A stretch of 64,000 nucleotides of DNA, taken from Tachypleus tridentatus (lineage: Eukaryota; Arthropoda; Merostomata; Xiphosura; Limulidae). Positions within the stretch are counted from its first letter, which is position 1. Every line of letters begins with the position of its first letter. The notes under the pieces were generated by a model, which was not told the DNA's origin, did not search any database, and saw only the letters and a program-made list of their open reading frames with translations. The stretch is taken from contig NC_134825.1 in NCBI RefSeq assembly GCF_004210375.1, positions 67,385,558 to 67,449,557 on the forward strand, given 5' to 3'. A program made the position numbers and the translations under genes. This document shows, piece after piece, positions 48,958 through 60,532 of the stretch.

Positions 48958-49883
48958 AGCTATTGGTTTATAACGCTATAAGTAATATATAGACAACACT
49001 GGACCGGACCGCTTGACTTTTCATGGTTGTTCTTTCATACCTATGCATGAGAAAAGTTGTTTTAATTCGCCTTTTCTTTTTCCATAAATTCTTGTAAAGT
49101 CTGGCATGTTATTTCATATATCAGTTAACCCTTAAAAAATAAAACTATCTCAACTGGAACCTAGCGTGACCTTTAGTCTTAGTGTCATCAGAATACAGAA
49201 CAAACAAAGCAGGGGTATTTATCCTTCCGATTACTTGTATAATCTTACCTTACAAGAAACCTTAATCCTATAAAAAATCATTAAATGCTTTCCATTTTGA
49301 GAATCATCCTAGTAGCTAAATCCTTCTCTACATAGAGAACAAAACTGTATATATATTATTTCAAGTAGCACCAACAAGTTTGATACCAACACGCTTTACA
49401 AACGATTAATTATTTGAGGTAAACTATCATAGTAGTCGATACCTTACGCATCTTCTAGATGTAACAGTTTTACCAATGGTTTGTTACTAATTTTGACAGT
49501 CGTATCTATATGACTAACATTGATTTAATTACTCTACACTGTTCAGTGCTTTTTTTCAAATTCCCACGTTTGTTTAACTAAATGGCATCTGGTAAAATAA
49601 TTAAAATAATAAAAAAATCTGTTTATTTTGTTGTTAATTTTTTGTAATAATTTGCATGTAATGTTTTTGATAAAAGAAAAGAAAACAAGTTAGAGTGCTC
49701 GATACTCGCCTTCCTTTACTGAATTGTTAAATTTTAACAAAAACAATTTATTAGAAATTCCGATTTAATAATGTTTACTGAAACTTTTCCAAATTTCGTG
49801 AAGGTACATAAATCATATCGTATCGGACTATGTATTGATACAATAGTTTCACCATACGATTTTCGTGTCGCTGTATCGGCGAT
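48958..49883. other. No gene recognised
   Basis: AT-rich intron. Confidence 0.5.
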
Positions 49884-50151
49884 TTGGTTTGAATTTCGCA
49901 CAAAGCTACACGAGGGCTATCTGCGCTAGCCGTCCCTAATTTAGCAGTGTAAGACTAGAAGGAAGGCAGCTAGTCATTACCACCTACTGCCAACTCTTTG
50001 GCTACTCTTTTACCAACAAATAGTGGGATTGACCGTCACGTTATAACATCCTCACGGCTGAAAGGGCGAGCATGTTTAGTGCGATTGGGATTCGAACCCG
50101 CAACCCTCGGATTACGAGTCGAGGGCCTTAACCACCTGGCCATGCCGGGCC
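49884..50151 (-). repeat. SINE family A adjoining repeat Y copy 2
   Basis: Full copy on the minus strand. The 5' flank (TAGGATTTAA) equals the SINE insertion point at 16556-16565, so this is the same insertion copied with Y. The 3' flank differs, and no clear target duplication is left. Confidence 0.92.
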
Positions 50152-50174
50152 TAGGATTTAAGTATCACAATTCT

Positions 50175-50288
50175 TCCTGGTGGCTGAACGGTAAGTATAA
50201 GAGTCTATAGCACTAAATATCGGGTTTCGATACTCGCAAGGATCAAAGCACAGAGAATCGTGTAGCTTTGCGCTTAATAACAAACAAA
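50175..50288 (+). repeat. Family C SINE inside Y copy 2
   Basis: GGTGGCTGAACGGTAAGTAT head, ATCGGGTTTCGATACTCGC box B and TGTAGCTTTGCGCTTAATAAC tail. Confidence 0.8.
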
Positions 50289-50311
50289 ATAAGTGTCACG
50301 ATTAACAATTG

Positions 50312-50563
50312 ACCTGGTGGTGGTAGAGCTGGACACGTAACCTTCGGGGCTGAAATCCTTTCAAAAATATATTTGCCCTTTAAACCGTGGGAGCGTTATA
50401 ATGTGTTCATCAACCCCATTGTCTGTTGGTAAATAGTAGTGCAAGAGTTGGCGGCGGTTGGCGTTGACTAGTTGCCTTTCCTCTAGTCTTATCATTTCAA
50501 AATTAGGAATGGCTAGCGCAGATAGCGCTCGAGTAATTTTGTGCGAAATTTAACAAACATCCA
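50312..50563 (+). repeat. Old family A SINE inside Y copy 2
   Basis: Diverged head (GACCTGGTGGTGGTAGAG), then body GGGAGCGTTATAATGTG and tail TAATTTTGTGCGAAATTTAAC. Counterpart of 16209-16464. Confidence 0.75.
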
Positions 50564-51063
50564 GAGTTACTCATGAATATTTGAACAAGTAAGGAAAACA
50601 AGCAAGTAGAAAACCCTTCTTTTACTTCGTTAGCACAAGTATATAAAATAATGTTTAGAAACGAACAGTCGACACTGCCCAAAACTGTAACTGTAGACAG
50701 ACAACGCTATTTTTGTCTACTCGAAGCCATAAGTCTCGTCTCAGACGCAGTCCGAATAAGCACAACCAGGAGAGACCAGTTGATTACTTGTACGTTTCAA
50801 GAGCACAGTACTCACTCGTTTGAAATGTCACTATGCTGAAGTAGGTGATCATTCATTGTACACCAACAAACACGAGTTGGTTGTTTGCTCTTTTTTTTTT
50901 TTTTAGAAATGTGTTTATAGCATCGAGGTCGCGAATTTGAAGAGCAAGACAATAAATGTAAGAAAAGTAAAAACAGCTGTTTTGGCTTTAAATAAAAAAG
51001 ATCTTATGTCTACGTCATGAAATACGTAATTTACAGTTTATTATAAGAAGGCGCTATAAATTT

Positions 51064-51101
51064 TAGTCGAGTGCCTTAACCACCTCACCATGCCGGGCCC
51101 T
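51064..51101 (-). repeat. 36-base family A SINE head at the end of Y copy 2
   Basis: GTCGAGTGCCTTAACCACC and CATGCCGGGCC are the first bases of the SINE in minus orientation, joined directly to the end of Y homology. Confidence 0.85.
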
Positions 51102-51528
51102 GTATCCCGGACCTTTAGTAATTATACCACCATATATAGTGCCTAGACCAGGGGTGCCCAAACCGTGGCTTTTTGACATATAATGTGCGTTTCGCGAAAA
51201 TATATTGGCTGAGCTCCTTTCTGTATCACAATTAATATGAAAGGTAAATAAAAAAAAAAAATTTCAACGGGGTATAAACTGAGAGCCCACTCGATTCAAA
51301 CTTAAGTTTAATGTTCACGGTGAGTAAATATATTTAATAATTTAAATTCTAATTTTAATGCTAGATTTGAGTTGAGGATTAAAGAAATTCCGGATCAGCA
51401 AGGATTGCAGAGGAATTGTGCTGGAGAATCAGTAATCGCAGAAGCCGGTGCTGACAATGTTAGTTTTAGTGGGCATGGCTTGCGATTGCGTGATTGTGGT
51501 GTGTGTGGCTGTGTTGCGAAAAAAAAAG

Positions 51529-51666
51529 ATTTGTTGAGTGTTAGTGTGATACTTGCTGGTCGTTGTAGAGTTTGGTTGCGTTGCTCATGTTGGAGAAATT
51601 TGTTGAGTGTTAGTGTGATACTTGCTGGTCGTTGTAGAGTTTGGTTGCGTTGCTCATGTTGGAGCC
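51529..51666. repeat. Two tandem copies of a 69-base unit
   Basis: ATTTGTTGAGTGTTAGTGTG begins at 51529 and again at 51598; the units are almost identical over 69 bases, giving a repeated open frame by chance of length. It lies in the hAT leader before the transposase start. Confidence 0.9.
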
Positions 51667-51838
51667 TATTGTTTCTTTTCACTTTAATTTTTAGAAGTGT
51701 CTGTGAAAATTTTATGAAGGTTGATGGCGTCATCAAATTGTAAGAACCGAAAGTATGAAGATGAAAACAGAAATTTTAATTTAGAGTGGGAAGAAGATTT
51801 TGCATTCACCGTTAAAGGAGGTAAACTTTTGTGTCTTA

Positions 51839-53448
51839 CAGTTACGATAGAAAGTGTTTTCTACCCCTAAGTCGTGAATAATTTTTCCGCATAACTTAAA
51901 AAGTATCACGATTAGAGTAATGAAAGTATGGCATATTATAAATATTATACCAACACACATCTACATAAATATTTATGTAAATTAAACGAGAAATAAACTG
52001 TTTATAAACAAATAACCAAACGGAGGAGGGGCAGAAAGTGTTCGTACAGTTCATAAAGTGTGAAAAACTGATATTCCCGTAAAAAAATTGTGTAATTTGG
52101 CGAATAAACTACATTATACCATTCCAGAACTAGACACTTGGTTCATAATTATTAGAATTTAGCAAGCAAAAAATGAACTTCCGGCAATTTAGCGCCGTCT
52201 CCGTCATTATCTGCTTGGTCATCATGGCGAACAGGAAACAACTGTCCAGTTATTTAAAAAACCGAATTACGGCAAAATACAAGTCTCGTGTGTCTCTTTC
52301 CTGTATTGCTACACAACTTAATGTGCCGAAATCTACTGTTCCAAGCATAATTGCCAAGTTTAAGCTTACAGGATCAACTGCTAACCTCCCTCGTTCCGGG
52401 CGCCCCACCAAAACTTCCAGAGAGAACCAAGAGGAAGGTTCTCAGAGAAGTTAGTAGGAACCCTCAACACGTAATGATATACAGAAACTGGTAAGGGAAA
52501 CTGGGGTTGAAGTAAGCACCTCTACAGTTACGAACATGTTACGCTCTTCTGGGTTCAAAGCATGCCGTCCTCGTAGAACTCCATATTTAAAGCCTGTTCA
52601 TTTAGAAGCACGATTGAGGTATGCAAGAAAGCATGTAGATAAACCATTTACCTATTGGAAGAGTATTCTTTGGTCAGACGAGATTAAATCGAGCTTTTCG
52701 GCCACAATGATGTTCGCTGTATTTTCCGTAAGAAGGGGAACGAAATCTTATTAAAATAAAACATCATCCCTACAGTTAAACACAGAGGTGGCTCGATCAT
52801 GCTATGGGGTTCCTTCAGCTCTTTTGGTGTGGGCAGCCTTCACCGCGTCAACAGAATCATGAAAAAACAAGAGTACGTTGATATATTAGGCACTTATGTC
52901 AAGAATGATGCTCGGAACTTGCGGCTTGGGCATCGTTGGATCTTCCAGCACGACAATGATCCTATGCACAAATCGAAATATGTGCAATCCTGGTTGCAGA
53001 GGAACCATATAAGCGTTCTGGAGTGGCCATCGCAGTCACCCGATCTCAATCCAATTGAAAACGTTTGGCATGAGCTGAAGACCAGGGTTCATCAGCATCA
53101 TCCGACATACTTGAAAGAGTTGGAGGCCTTTTGTAAAAAAGAATGGAAGAAAATATCAAACGATCATGGAGGGATATGAGGAGAGATTGCGTCAAGTAAT
53201 TCACCTGAAAGGCTGCACAACTGATTATTAAAGTAGACTCACGAACACTTTCTGCCCCTCTTGCGTTTGGTTATTTGTTTATAAACAGTTTAGTTGTCGT
53301 TCAATTTGCATAAAAATGTATGTAGATGTGTGTTATTATAATATTTATAATATACCATACTTTCTTTATCCTAATCATGATACCTTTTAAGTTATGAGGA
53401 AAAAAACTACTCACGACGCAGGGGTACGAACACTTTCTGTCGTAACTG
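51839..53448 (+). mobile_element. Complete, inactive Tc1 element with long IR/DR-type ends, nested in hAT
   Basis: Inverted repeats of about 208 bases occupy 51839-52046 and 53240-53448, starting CAGTTACGATAGAAAGTG and flanked by TA (51837-51838, 53449-53450). Each repeat holds an outer and an inner copy of AGAAAGTG-T-C-TAC-type binding sites (for example GCAGAAAGTGTTCG at 52031), the IR/DR layout known from Sleeping Beauty-like and Minos-like elements. Total length 1610 bases is normal for Tc1. Confidence 0.93.
52224..53179 (+). pseudogene. Tc1 transposase pseudogene
   Basis: From ATG 52224: MANRKQLSSYLKNRI, a first helix-turn-helix with ATQLNVPKSTVPSIIAKF, then the GRPTKTS hinge (AT-hook-like GRP). 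A stop or shift occurs near 52455. The second helix-turn-helix carries VEVSTSTVTNMLRSSGFKA. The catalytic domain follows with WKSILWSDEIK (first Asp), a frame break near 52750, the MLWGSFSSFGVG segment, WIFQHDNDPMHKSK (second Asp) and SPDLNPIENVWHELK (catalytic Glu, DD34E). It ends at the stop at 53179 after the usual C-terminal helix. All domains are there in order, but at least two breaks abolish function. Typical Tc1 transposases have about 340 residues, which fits the span. Confidence 0.9.
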
Positions 53449-55436
53449 TATCTGTAATGTGCTACTCAGTCATTATAAAGCCAGTAACTTGAAACGCCAC
53501 TATGAAACAAATCATAAAAACGTTTCGTCTGGTTATCCACTTGAATCTGAATTACGGAAAAACAAGTTAACTGTGTTAAAATCATCACTAAATAGCCTGC
53601 AGACACTGTTGACAACGTTCAGTAAGGAAGTTGATACAACGACTGAAGTTAGTTTTGTTATATCATGGAATATTGCTCGTGCTAAACGCCCATATTCTGA
53701 TGGTGAATTTGTTAGGAGAATATCGCTGAAGTTGTTGCAGTGTTAGATCCAAATAACACAAAACTTCAGCGACTAATAGCACAAACATCAGCTTCACGCC
53801 ACACTACAGAGAGACGTTTGTCCCAGATCAGTAATGATGTTGCAGGCAAAATGATTTAAAGAATTCCCTTGCATTGAGCTTAGCACTTGAAAAATCTACA
53901 GACGTACAGTACAACCAACAACTGGCGGTATTTGTTCGTTATGTTTCCTCTGATATAACTGTGAAAGAAGAGATGTTTGACTTAAAGAAACAACTCGTGG
54001 TGTTGACGTTAAAAATGCACTTGACAGAGCCTTAACAAATGCTGATATTCCATTGGATAAACTTCTCAGTGTTGCAACAGGTGGAACACCTCAATGGTAG
54101 GAAAAAAATGCAGGATTAATTGTATTTATGAAAAGTAATTCCAACTTCCCAGAGTTTATCTCTGTTCATTGTATTATTCTTCGTGAACACCTGGCAGTCA
54201 GGTACTTCAAGTATGAAGATGCTATGAAATTTGTTCTATAAATTGTCAGTTTGATCCGACAGTTCAAAAATTTTATTCAAGAATTGGAGCTTGAAGATAA
54301 ACCCAGCGATATCTCTTTCTATTGTATTCTACTGTCGACCACCAATGTCTTAAATAGGTTTGTGGATCTGTTGGAGCCTATTATTACTTTTCTTGAAGAA
54401 AAGAAAAGATTTTATCCTCAACTGGGAAATGATGAATAGTTGCAAGATCTAATGTTCCTTACGGATGTAATGAGTCATTTACAAACTCTCAACTCGGTAC
54501 TCCCGGGGAAAGGTAAGATTGTTTCTGATCTTACTCAAAATTTTTCAGCTTTCCGAATAAAATAATATTTTTTCAAAGAGACATATTGTCAAGAAACTTC
54601 AGTTACTTTCCCAATCTCAAAAGGAGAGTACATTCCCTGATATTGAAATGAAAGACCACAAACTGGAAGAATACAAAGGTAAATTAGAAGGACTGCTTGA
54701 TAATTTCTTAGACAGGTTTGAGGACTTACAGAAGCTGAAGCTCTGCTTCGCCTTTCTTGTAAATCCATTTATGGTTGATATGATCAATGACAATTGTTCA
54801 GTTCTCGAACCTCTGGTTACAGAATAATCTGCTGTGGAAATGGAACTAATAGAACTACAGTTGGACCTGGGTTTAAAGATGATCCATAAATACCATTCTA
54901 CAACTGAGTTCTGGAAGCAAGTTCCAGAAATGAAATGTCCTGAACTGAAGAAAACCATACTGCTATGAATCACTGTACTATGTAATGAAGTTTGGGAAGT
55001 CGAAGCCTCGTGCAATCCTTACAAATCAACACCTGGCGGAGCTAATTCGTACATCCTTGACAACACATCAGCCGGAATTTCAACGACTCACAACCAAGAT
55101 GGAAACTCACAAGACCTCTACTAGCATTAAATAGCCTGATATTTTTATCAGTGTCTGTTTGTGTCAGAGAAATATTATAATAAGACTAACATTTTGTAAG
55201 ATGGTATCTAATTAAAATATCTAATTTTATTGTTTTACATATTTTTCTCCATGTTTTGACCAGATACTTACTAAGACAAATATCTGTTTTTAAACCTTTT
55301 ATTTATATTTTTGGCAGTCTTATTTAATGTTAATGAAATGCAAATTTTTCTTAGGTGTTTCCGTAGTTCATTACCGTTTTAAATACGCTCAATATACTTA
55401 AAACAATAACCAGCCAGGATTCTGAAAACATTTGGT

Positions 55437-55462
55437 ATGTATATATATATATATATATATGT
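55437..55462. repeat. (AT)n microsatellite
   Basis: Uninterrupted TA/AT alternation inside the 3' part of the hAT element. Confidence 0.9.
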
Positions 55463-55692
55463 ACTTTGTGATTACTGAAACCAGTACAAATCAACAGTTT
55501 AAAAACTACATACATTAATAAATATTATTACATACATGTATTTCTTAATATTTTTAGATAATTTATGTATCAAAACGTGCATGTAATAATAAAAACGTGT
55601 AATATTTGATCATGTCTTGTGGCTCTCAAACATCTGAAGTTTATCGTATGTGGCTCTTACGTTTAGCAAGTTTGGTCAACCCTGGCGTAGAT

Positions 55693-57630
55693 TAACCTTT
55701 GCTGTATCTGTAATATCTTAGTCCATGTGTTGGGTTTTGGTAGTGGAAGAAATTCATCGACGGAACTGGACATGACATATGTAAAGTGGTTAACGTAACA
55801 TTTTCTCATATACATTCACTCATAGGTTCTTAGAATATTCATAATGTAAGTAAGGAAACAACAACAAAGGTCCAAGTATCGAGTCCAGAGGCACTTCTCT
55901 GATAAGAAGGGTACAGTTTGATTGATATCCGTTTAATAACATATTTTCTCATTCTCTTATCCAGATACACAACATTTCCATTAACTGGTCTTTTCTACAT
56001 AATATTTTTCTTCTTTTTGTAATCTAATCTTCAGTATTTTACCTCATGTAAAGCTGGTTAAATTTCACACCTTTTCCATCATTCAGGTAACGTATGAGTA
56101 AAGCAAGATATTCCTTTTAGTGAAACTGTCCTAGCTTTCTTTTATGGTATATTTCACTAAATGTATTTGCAAAGCTTCTTTAAGTATCTCTCTACAATAT
56201 TTGCCACTACAGTCTGACAGGACTGTATTTTCCAGAGTTATTCCATATTATCCTAGAAACCCGATAAAGTTGTTTGTATTAGTTCAGTTGAACTACATTT
56301 AATAGATGTCTTTAGATTCCCGAGACTTAACTAACATTTAGCCTGCTTAAATGGAAACTTTCTCTAGTATATAATTCTCGCTTAACCTAAAATCTACCTC
56401 ACATGTCCAACCAATCGACCTGTTGCTCTGTACATTTATTTGATATATAATCTCTCATTTAAGCCTTGTATCCTGCTAAAAAAAAGCTTAATCCTGCATC
56501 TAGCAGGACATCTTTGTTACTAAACCTGTGAAGAAGTTCTACATACTTTTTAAAGCAGCTATTCTGTTTTTTAAGCTTTCAACATTATTAACAATGGAAG
56601 TACCTAACTGACGAAAGAGTGCACTGTAACTTTTATGAGTAAGAATGCAAGAAAAAATAGACGTATCGAGCTATACTCGTTACAAGGTTGATTTTTAGTT
56701 TTGTGCGATATAGATGGTTTGCTATGATCGAAAGTTACTGTATTAATTCACTAGAAAAAGGGAATGCTTCTTAGTGCCAGAAACAAAACTGTTAGCTTAA
56801 AGTATAAAGTAAATTCTAACCCTAGTTTTTCTGTGCACTCCCACTACAAGCAACTTATATTGATAATGAGATAGTCCCCATAATGTAAATATTTATTCTC
56901 ATCATTGTTGTTCCATCATGCTCAGATCCACATTCCATACAAACTAACCTCTACATCATGGTCAGCCTCTTCGTCACCATAACAACAATTTTTTTTTTCC
57001 CTTCTTATTCTTTCTAAAACTGTTCAGTCGACCGATATTCCTTTATTTCTCGCGAATCGACTTTAAAATGTGATAAGGTTAAGTTTTGGTCCAGTACGCC
57101 AGACCCTTTTTAATTTTTTTTTTTAATTTAGAAGTTTTTAAGGAATTTATAAAGATGAAATCAACTAAATATTTGTATTTTGGGCTCCTGTGCTATCATA
57201 TTTATAGCAGTCAAGGTAAACGTTGGTACAAATAAATTTTCGTACGTCCAACGCTCTGAGTTTTATAGAGAGATCGAAGCTCACAAGGAAGCATTATTTT
57301 GGAGTTTTTTGTTTGGTTATTTTAGTGGGATCAAAATGGCACAAAAGCGTAATTTTAGATAATTTGGTCCACTTGCTGGCCATATTTGGACAAATGTATT
57401 TTGAAAGCTCCAAAGAACGATATAAATAATTGTGGATCTTTAGTGTCTAGCTCTATTTTCCAACAAAGAAAGCACGATTTGGTTGTTTTTTTTTGTAACA
57501 ATTCATTTGTATTTGTGTTTGAGGATAGCTGACGATTTTTCGTATTAGAACGTGGTGTCATATTCTGCCGCATATGATGTATAAGGTAACATTGCAGTGA
57601 TGCTCTAAAGGCCAGCAAGTGCATCAACAC
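55693..57630. other. No gene recognised
   Basis: Intron sequence. Overlapping 60-68 codon plus frames near 57180-57429 have no domain. Confidence 0.45.
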
Positions 57631-57853
57631 GTTTGTTTGTTTTTTAATTTCACGCAAAGCTATACGAGGGCTATCTGCGCTACCTACCGTCAACTCTTGG
57701 GCTACTCTTTTACCAACGAATAGTGAGATTGACCGTCACTTTTTAACGCCCCCACAGCTGAAAGGGCGAGCGTGTTTGGTGCGACGGGGATTCGAACCCG
57801 CAACCCTCAGATTACGAGTCGAACGGCTTAACCCATCTTGCCATGCCGGGTCA
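57631..57853 (-). repeat. SINE family A, internally deleted, with target duplication
   Basis: Flanked by CATCAACAC at 57622-57630 and 57855-57863. About 55 bases between GCGCTAC and CTACCGTCAAC are missing from the distal body, including GTCCCTAATTTAGCAGTG. Confidence 0.92.
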
Positions 57854-58028
57854 ACATCAACACCTCTAGCGAAGTCATATAAAAGGAGTTACTAAAAGAG
57901 TTTGCCATATCATGTGTCAAAAGTTAAAACGAAAGAAAATAACTGAATATATTTTTCAAGTACTGTTTTAACAGACGCAGCAAAATGGTGTGCTTGATTA
58001 TTTGTTCCTCGCTCTATTCTGAAGTAGA

Positions 58029-58188
58029 ATACCCACTTTTCGTTGGTATAAGAGTAGTTTGGGTGAGATGACAGCGGGTGATGATGACTAGCTGCCTTCC
58101 CTCTAGCCTTACACTGCTAAATTAGGGACAGCTAGCGCAGATAGCCCTCGTGTAGCTTTGCGCGATATTAAAAAAACAATAACAACAA
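58029..58188 (+). repeat. SINE family A, 5' truncated, at the left edge of X copy 2
   Basis: Starts at CCCACTTTTCGTTGGTATAAG; tail TAGCTTTGCGCGATATT. Its last 50 bases are also present in X copy 1. Confidence 0.85.
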
Positions 58189-59444
58189 TCTTTTCGTAAA
58201 GGTTTGCTTATTCTTGTGTAGGCGTATAGAACGTGTTGGAACATCTGGCTCTATTAAACTAAGTAGATTTAAATACGTTTCCATTAAAACTAATTTCAGT
58301 ATGAATTAGTAATTTGAACTTGCTAGTGAGTTTCGCATAGAACACACACATCCTTTTTATCTTTCATAAATTTAACTCGTATGTCATTTATTAGGGATCG
58401 TAAAGCTTATTATAATCAGTTTTGAATTGTCATGTAACTCAACTTAGTAGTGGTAGAAAATAAGCATGTTTTACAGCATAGGGTGCTGTGCATAGTATAT
58501 TTTCATCGTATGTTTTAAAGGTTCTGTTTATCTGTATTCAAATGGCTTAGGTTAACATGCCTATTACTAGGATAAGCTTATTAGATAAACCATATGGTCA
58601 AGATAACGTTTATTTTTATTATCAAATGAACTTTAAAAGAAGATAAGCGTTCTATATTTTTTATGTGAAACAAGGGCTTTCAGTTAGCTGCATTTCGTCT
58701 GTCTGTGTCTTAGAAAAGTGAATCACAAAATGCGTATTAATGAAAACTGACTTGTGGTGTTAGTCATGTAATGAGAGAAGAAACTATATATATTTACATG
58801 GTGACTGAAGGTGTACTTAATAACGCAGATTTACGTAGTACACTGTTTTGAAATGAGATTGGTAATAAATTGTTTATTGCTATTTCTGTCGGTTTAAATG
58901 TTGGATGTATCGCGTGTTTACCCTTTTTATGTGAAACCTGATATATAAACGCATCTAATAAACTTAACAAATATTGTCAACTGTTGTTGATATATACATT
59001 GAAGCTACCATACTATTTCCATATAGTCGTATCTGAACTTTGCTAATACGTAATTTTTTATCTACTGTAAAATAAAATTAGTATGTGTCTGTCATATAGA
59101 TTAAATTATTAATATCTAATATTCTGCAGTTCATTTGTTAATCAATTGTTACTAAAATTGATGTTTCATGCCTAATCTTGACATATATTATCTTTTAAAG
59201 TATTTTAAATCTGGCAAAATTATTCACAGAAGATAGCTCTTAACTTCATCCTTCACATCTTTAGTAGTTGTTTAACACACGATAAAATAATTATTTTAGG
59301 TCGAAAGATTTTAAAAGTAAAAAAACAGGGTGGCGATGAATGGAACACTGTTTAATTACTGAACATGGTACTTTTGTTTTGTTTTTTTTGCTTTACTGAG
59401 AACACTGACCCTTAGAATTAAAACGTTTCCAACAATGTATTAAT
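58134..59444 (+). repeat. Dispersed repeat X, copy 2
   Basis: Inverted partner of 20385-21697 across 1.3 kb. From 58799 on it is also matched by copy 3. Confidence 0.85.
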
Positions 59445-59516
59445 GAACTATTTATTCAGAAGACTACTACATTGTTATTTGTATCAGTGTATTGTTACAA
59501 TGAGTTATTATACATC

Positions 59517-60303
59517 CAAAACGATTCAGCGCTTTTGTGATTACAACATATAATCATGTTCTTGATTTGTTAAATCTTAAGTAAGCCTGAATAAAATTCC
59601 TATCAGACTTAATGATTAGTTTCTGTAATCCCAAGGTAATATAGTGTTTTAAATTTATTTTACCAATTAATCCATAAATTCGTTGGAATGGAACCGTATG
59701 TTTACTCTTCCAATTATGTTCGCTGTTTCCAATAAAGTTCACTACTAAACATTTCCAAATTTCTAAGCAAATTGTGTGCTTATGAAATTACCAATTTTAA
59801 ATTAACTAGACTTTTGAAAGAGTGGTTCAAGTAAATAACGAAGTTGTATATAATGTAGACTGTGTTGAACCACTTTTAAACTGAAAACAAAAATAAGTCC
59901 ATTAACGTGATATGTGTCGGAAACAACGAACAGTTCTCGTCATAAAATGACTGACGTCATACCGTTGCTATGGTAACCTCCCACGCTTTGGTTACCATGC
60001 GAGGAGGAATTTGGATTCTGTAAAGCCAGCTAATAAGTAGGCTTGGCTTGCAAGTTCTCTCTTGTGAAACGAACTTGAATCATCAGTAGGACTTCACAGT
60101 ATTGATTGGCAGGGACTATATGATCGATGGATGGTTTATCTTTCTCTCTTTCCTGTTTTTGCCATAGCTGTTTTGGTTTGTTTTTTTCACTGCGGTGAAT
60201 AAACACAAGAATTATGTAAACTACAGGGTTAATGTAATAATTTCTATTTGTGACTGAACAATAAATCATATAGTGCTTTAACTTATAAATAGGTTTTTGC
60301 TAC
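59517..60303. other. 787-base block present only in unit 1
   Basis: No coding frame or transposon ends recognised. It includes a CRE plus RFX motif pair at 59952-59977. Either an insertion in unit 1 or a deletion in unit 2. Confidence 0.5.
59952..59977. promoter_or_regulatory. CRE next to an RFX X-box
   Basis: TGACGTCA (59952-59959) is followed four bases later by GTTGCTATGGTAAC (59964-59977), a near-perfect X-box; a further GGTTACCATG half pair follows at 59990. Juxtaposed X-box and CRE-type sites are a known cooperative arrangement in animal promoters. Confidence 0.5.
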
Positions 60304-60532
60304 TCATTCTGTATTTCGTACAACATTTTGTTTGAGAAAACATGAATCGTTGATTAGATTATTATAAAATGTAGCCACATAAATCACATTATATTGAACA
60401 TGGTGCTATCGTTAGAATAACAGTAATTCTTTTGGGGGTCTTTTTTTCTCCCACTACCATATATATATTATTTTATGTACCTTCTTCAAATAATACGATT
60501 CCGAATCCATTTGATGAATACAGTTAATATGA

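Larger units (their letters stand above)
50152..51063 (+). repeat. Dispersed repeat Y, copy 2
   Basis: Near-identical inverted partner of 15711-16565. Contains the family C SINE in full, the old family A SINE and the 62-codon frame at 50651-50839. Confidence 0.85.
51724..55130 (+). pseudogene. hAT-Buster transposase pseudogene (ZBED5/GTF2IRD2-like), interrupted by Tc1
   Basis: From the ATG at 51724 the frame reads MASSNCKNRKYEDE, then NLEWEEDFAFTVKGGKLLC. It is cut at 51839 by the Tc1 element and resumes at 53451 with SHYKASNLKRHYETNH. Joined across one TA this forms a C-x2-C...H-x4-H BED-type zinc finger. Next come SGYPLESELRKNKL and RPYSDGEFVRR, then, across many stops and frame changes, the hAT core with ALEKSTDVQYNQQLAVFVR (first catalytic Asp region) and ILREHLAVRYFK. 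Further pieces, such as FYPQLGNDE, follow to about 55.1 kb. The order matches ZBED5, EPM2AIP1 and GTF2IRD2-like proteins, which derive from such transposases. At least eight stops or shifts show it is dead. The 132-codon minus frame at 54617-55015 is a shadow. Confidence 0.85.
51149..55684 (+). mobile_element. Complete, inactive hAT transposon of Buster type
   Basis: Ends CAGGGGTGCCCAAACC (left) and GTTTGGTCAACCCTG (right) are inverted copies. They are flanked by GCCTAGAC (51141-51148) and GCGTAGAT (55685-55692), an 8-base target duplication with two changes that fits the nnnTAnnn preference known for Buster elements. Without the nested Tc1 the element is about 2.9 kb, a normal length. Subterminal GTGGCT repeats occur at both ends. 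Confidence 0.85.
58799..60532 (+). repeat. Tandem duplication, unit 1
   Basis: Two segments, 58799-59516 and 60304-60532, are repeated in order in unit 2. The 787 bases between them (59517-60303) are absent there. Confidence 0.85.

Noticed and set aside
50651..50839. A true host gene in repeat Y
   Set aside because: Present in an inverted repeat copy with no known domain; kept only as an observation.
51372..51743. 123-codon plus frame with a repeated Leu/Val/Cys-rich segment, and its 113-codon antisense
   Set aside because: Length is due to a 69-base tandem repeat whose unit is a multiple of three; no domain, and it lies in the hAT leader.
54617..55015. 132-codon minus-strand frame
   Set aside because: Antisense shadow of the hAT transposase remnant; Ser-rich low-complexity reading.
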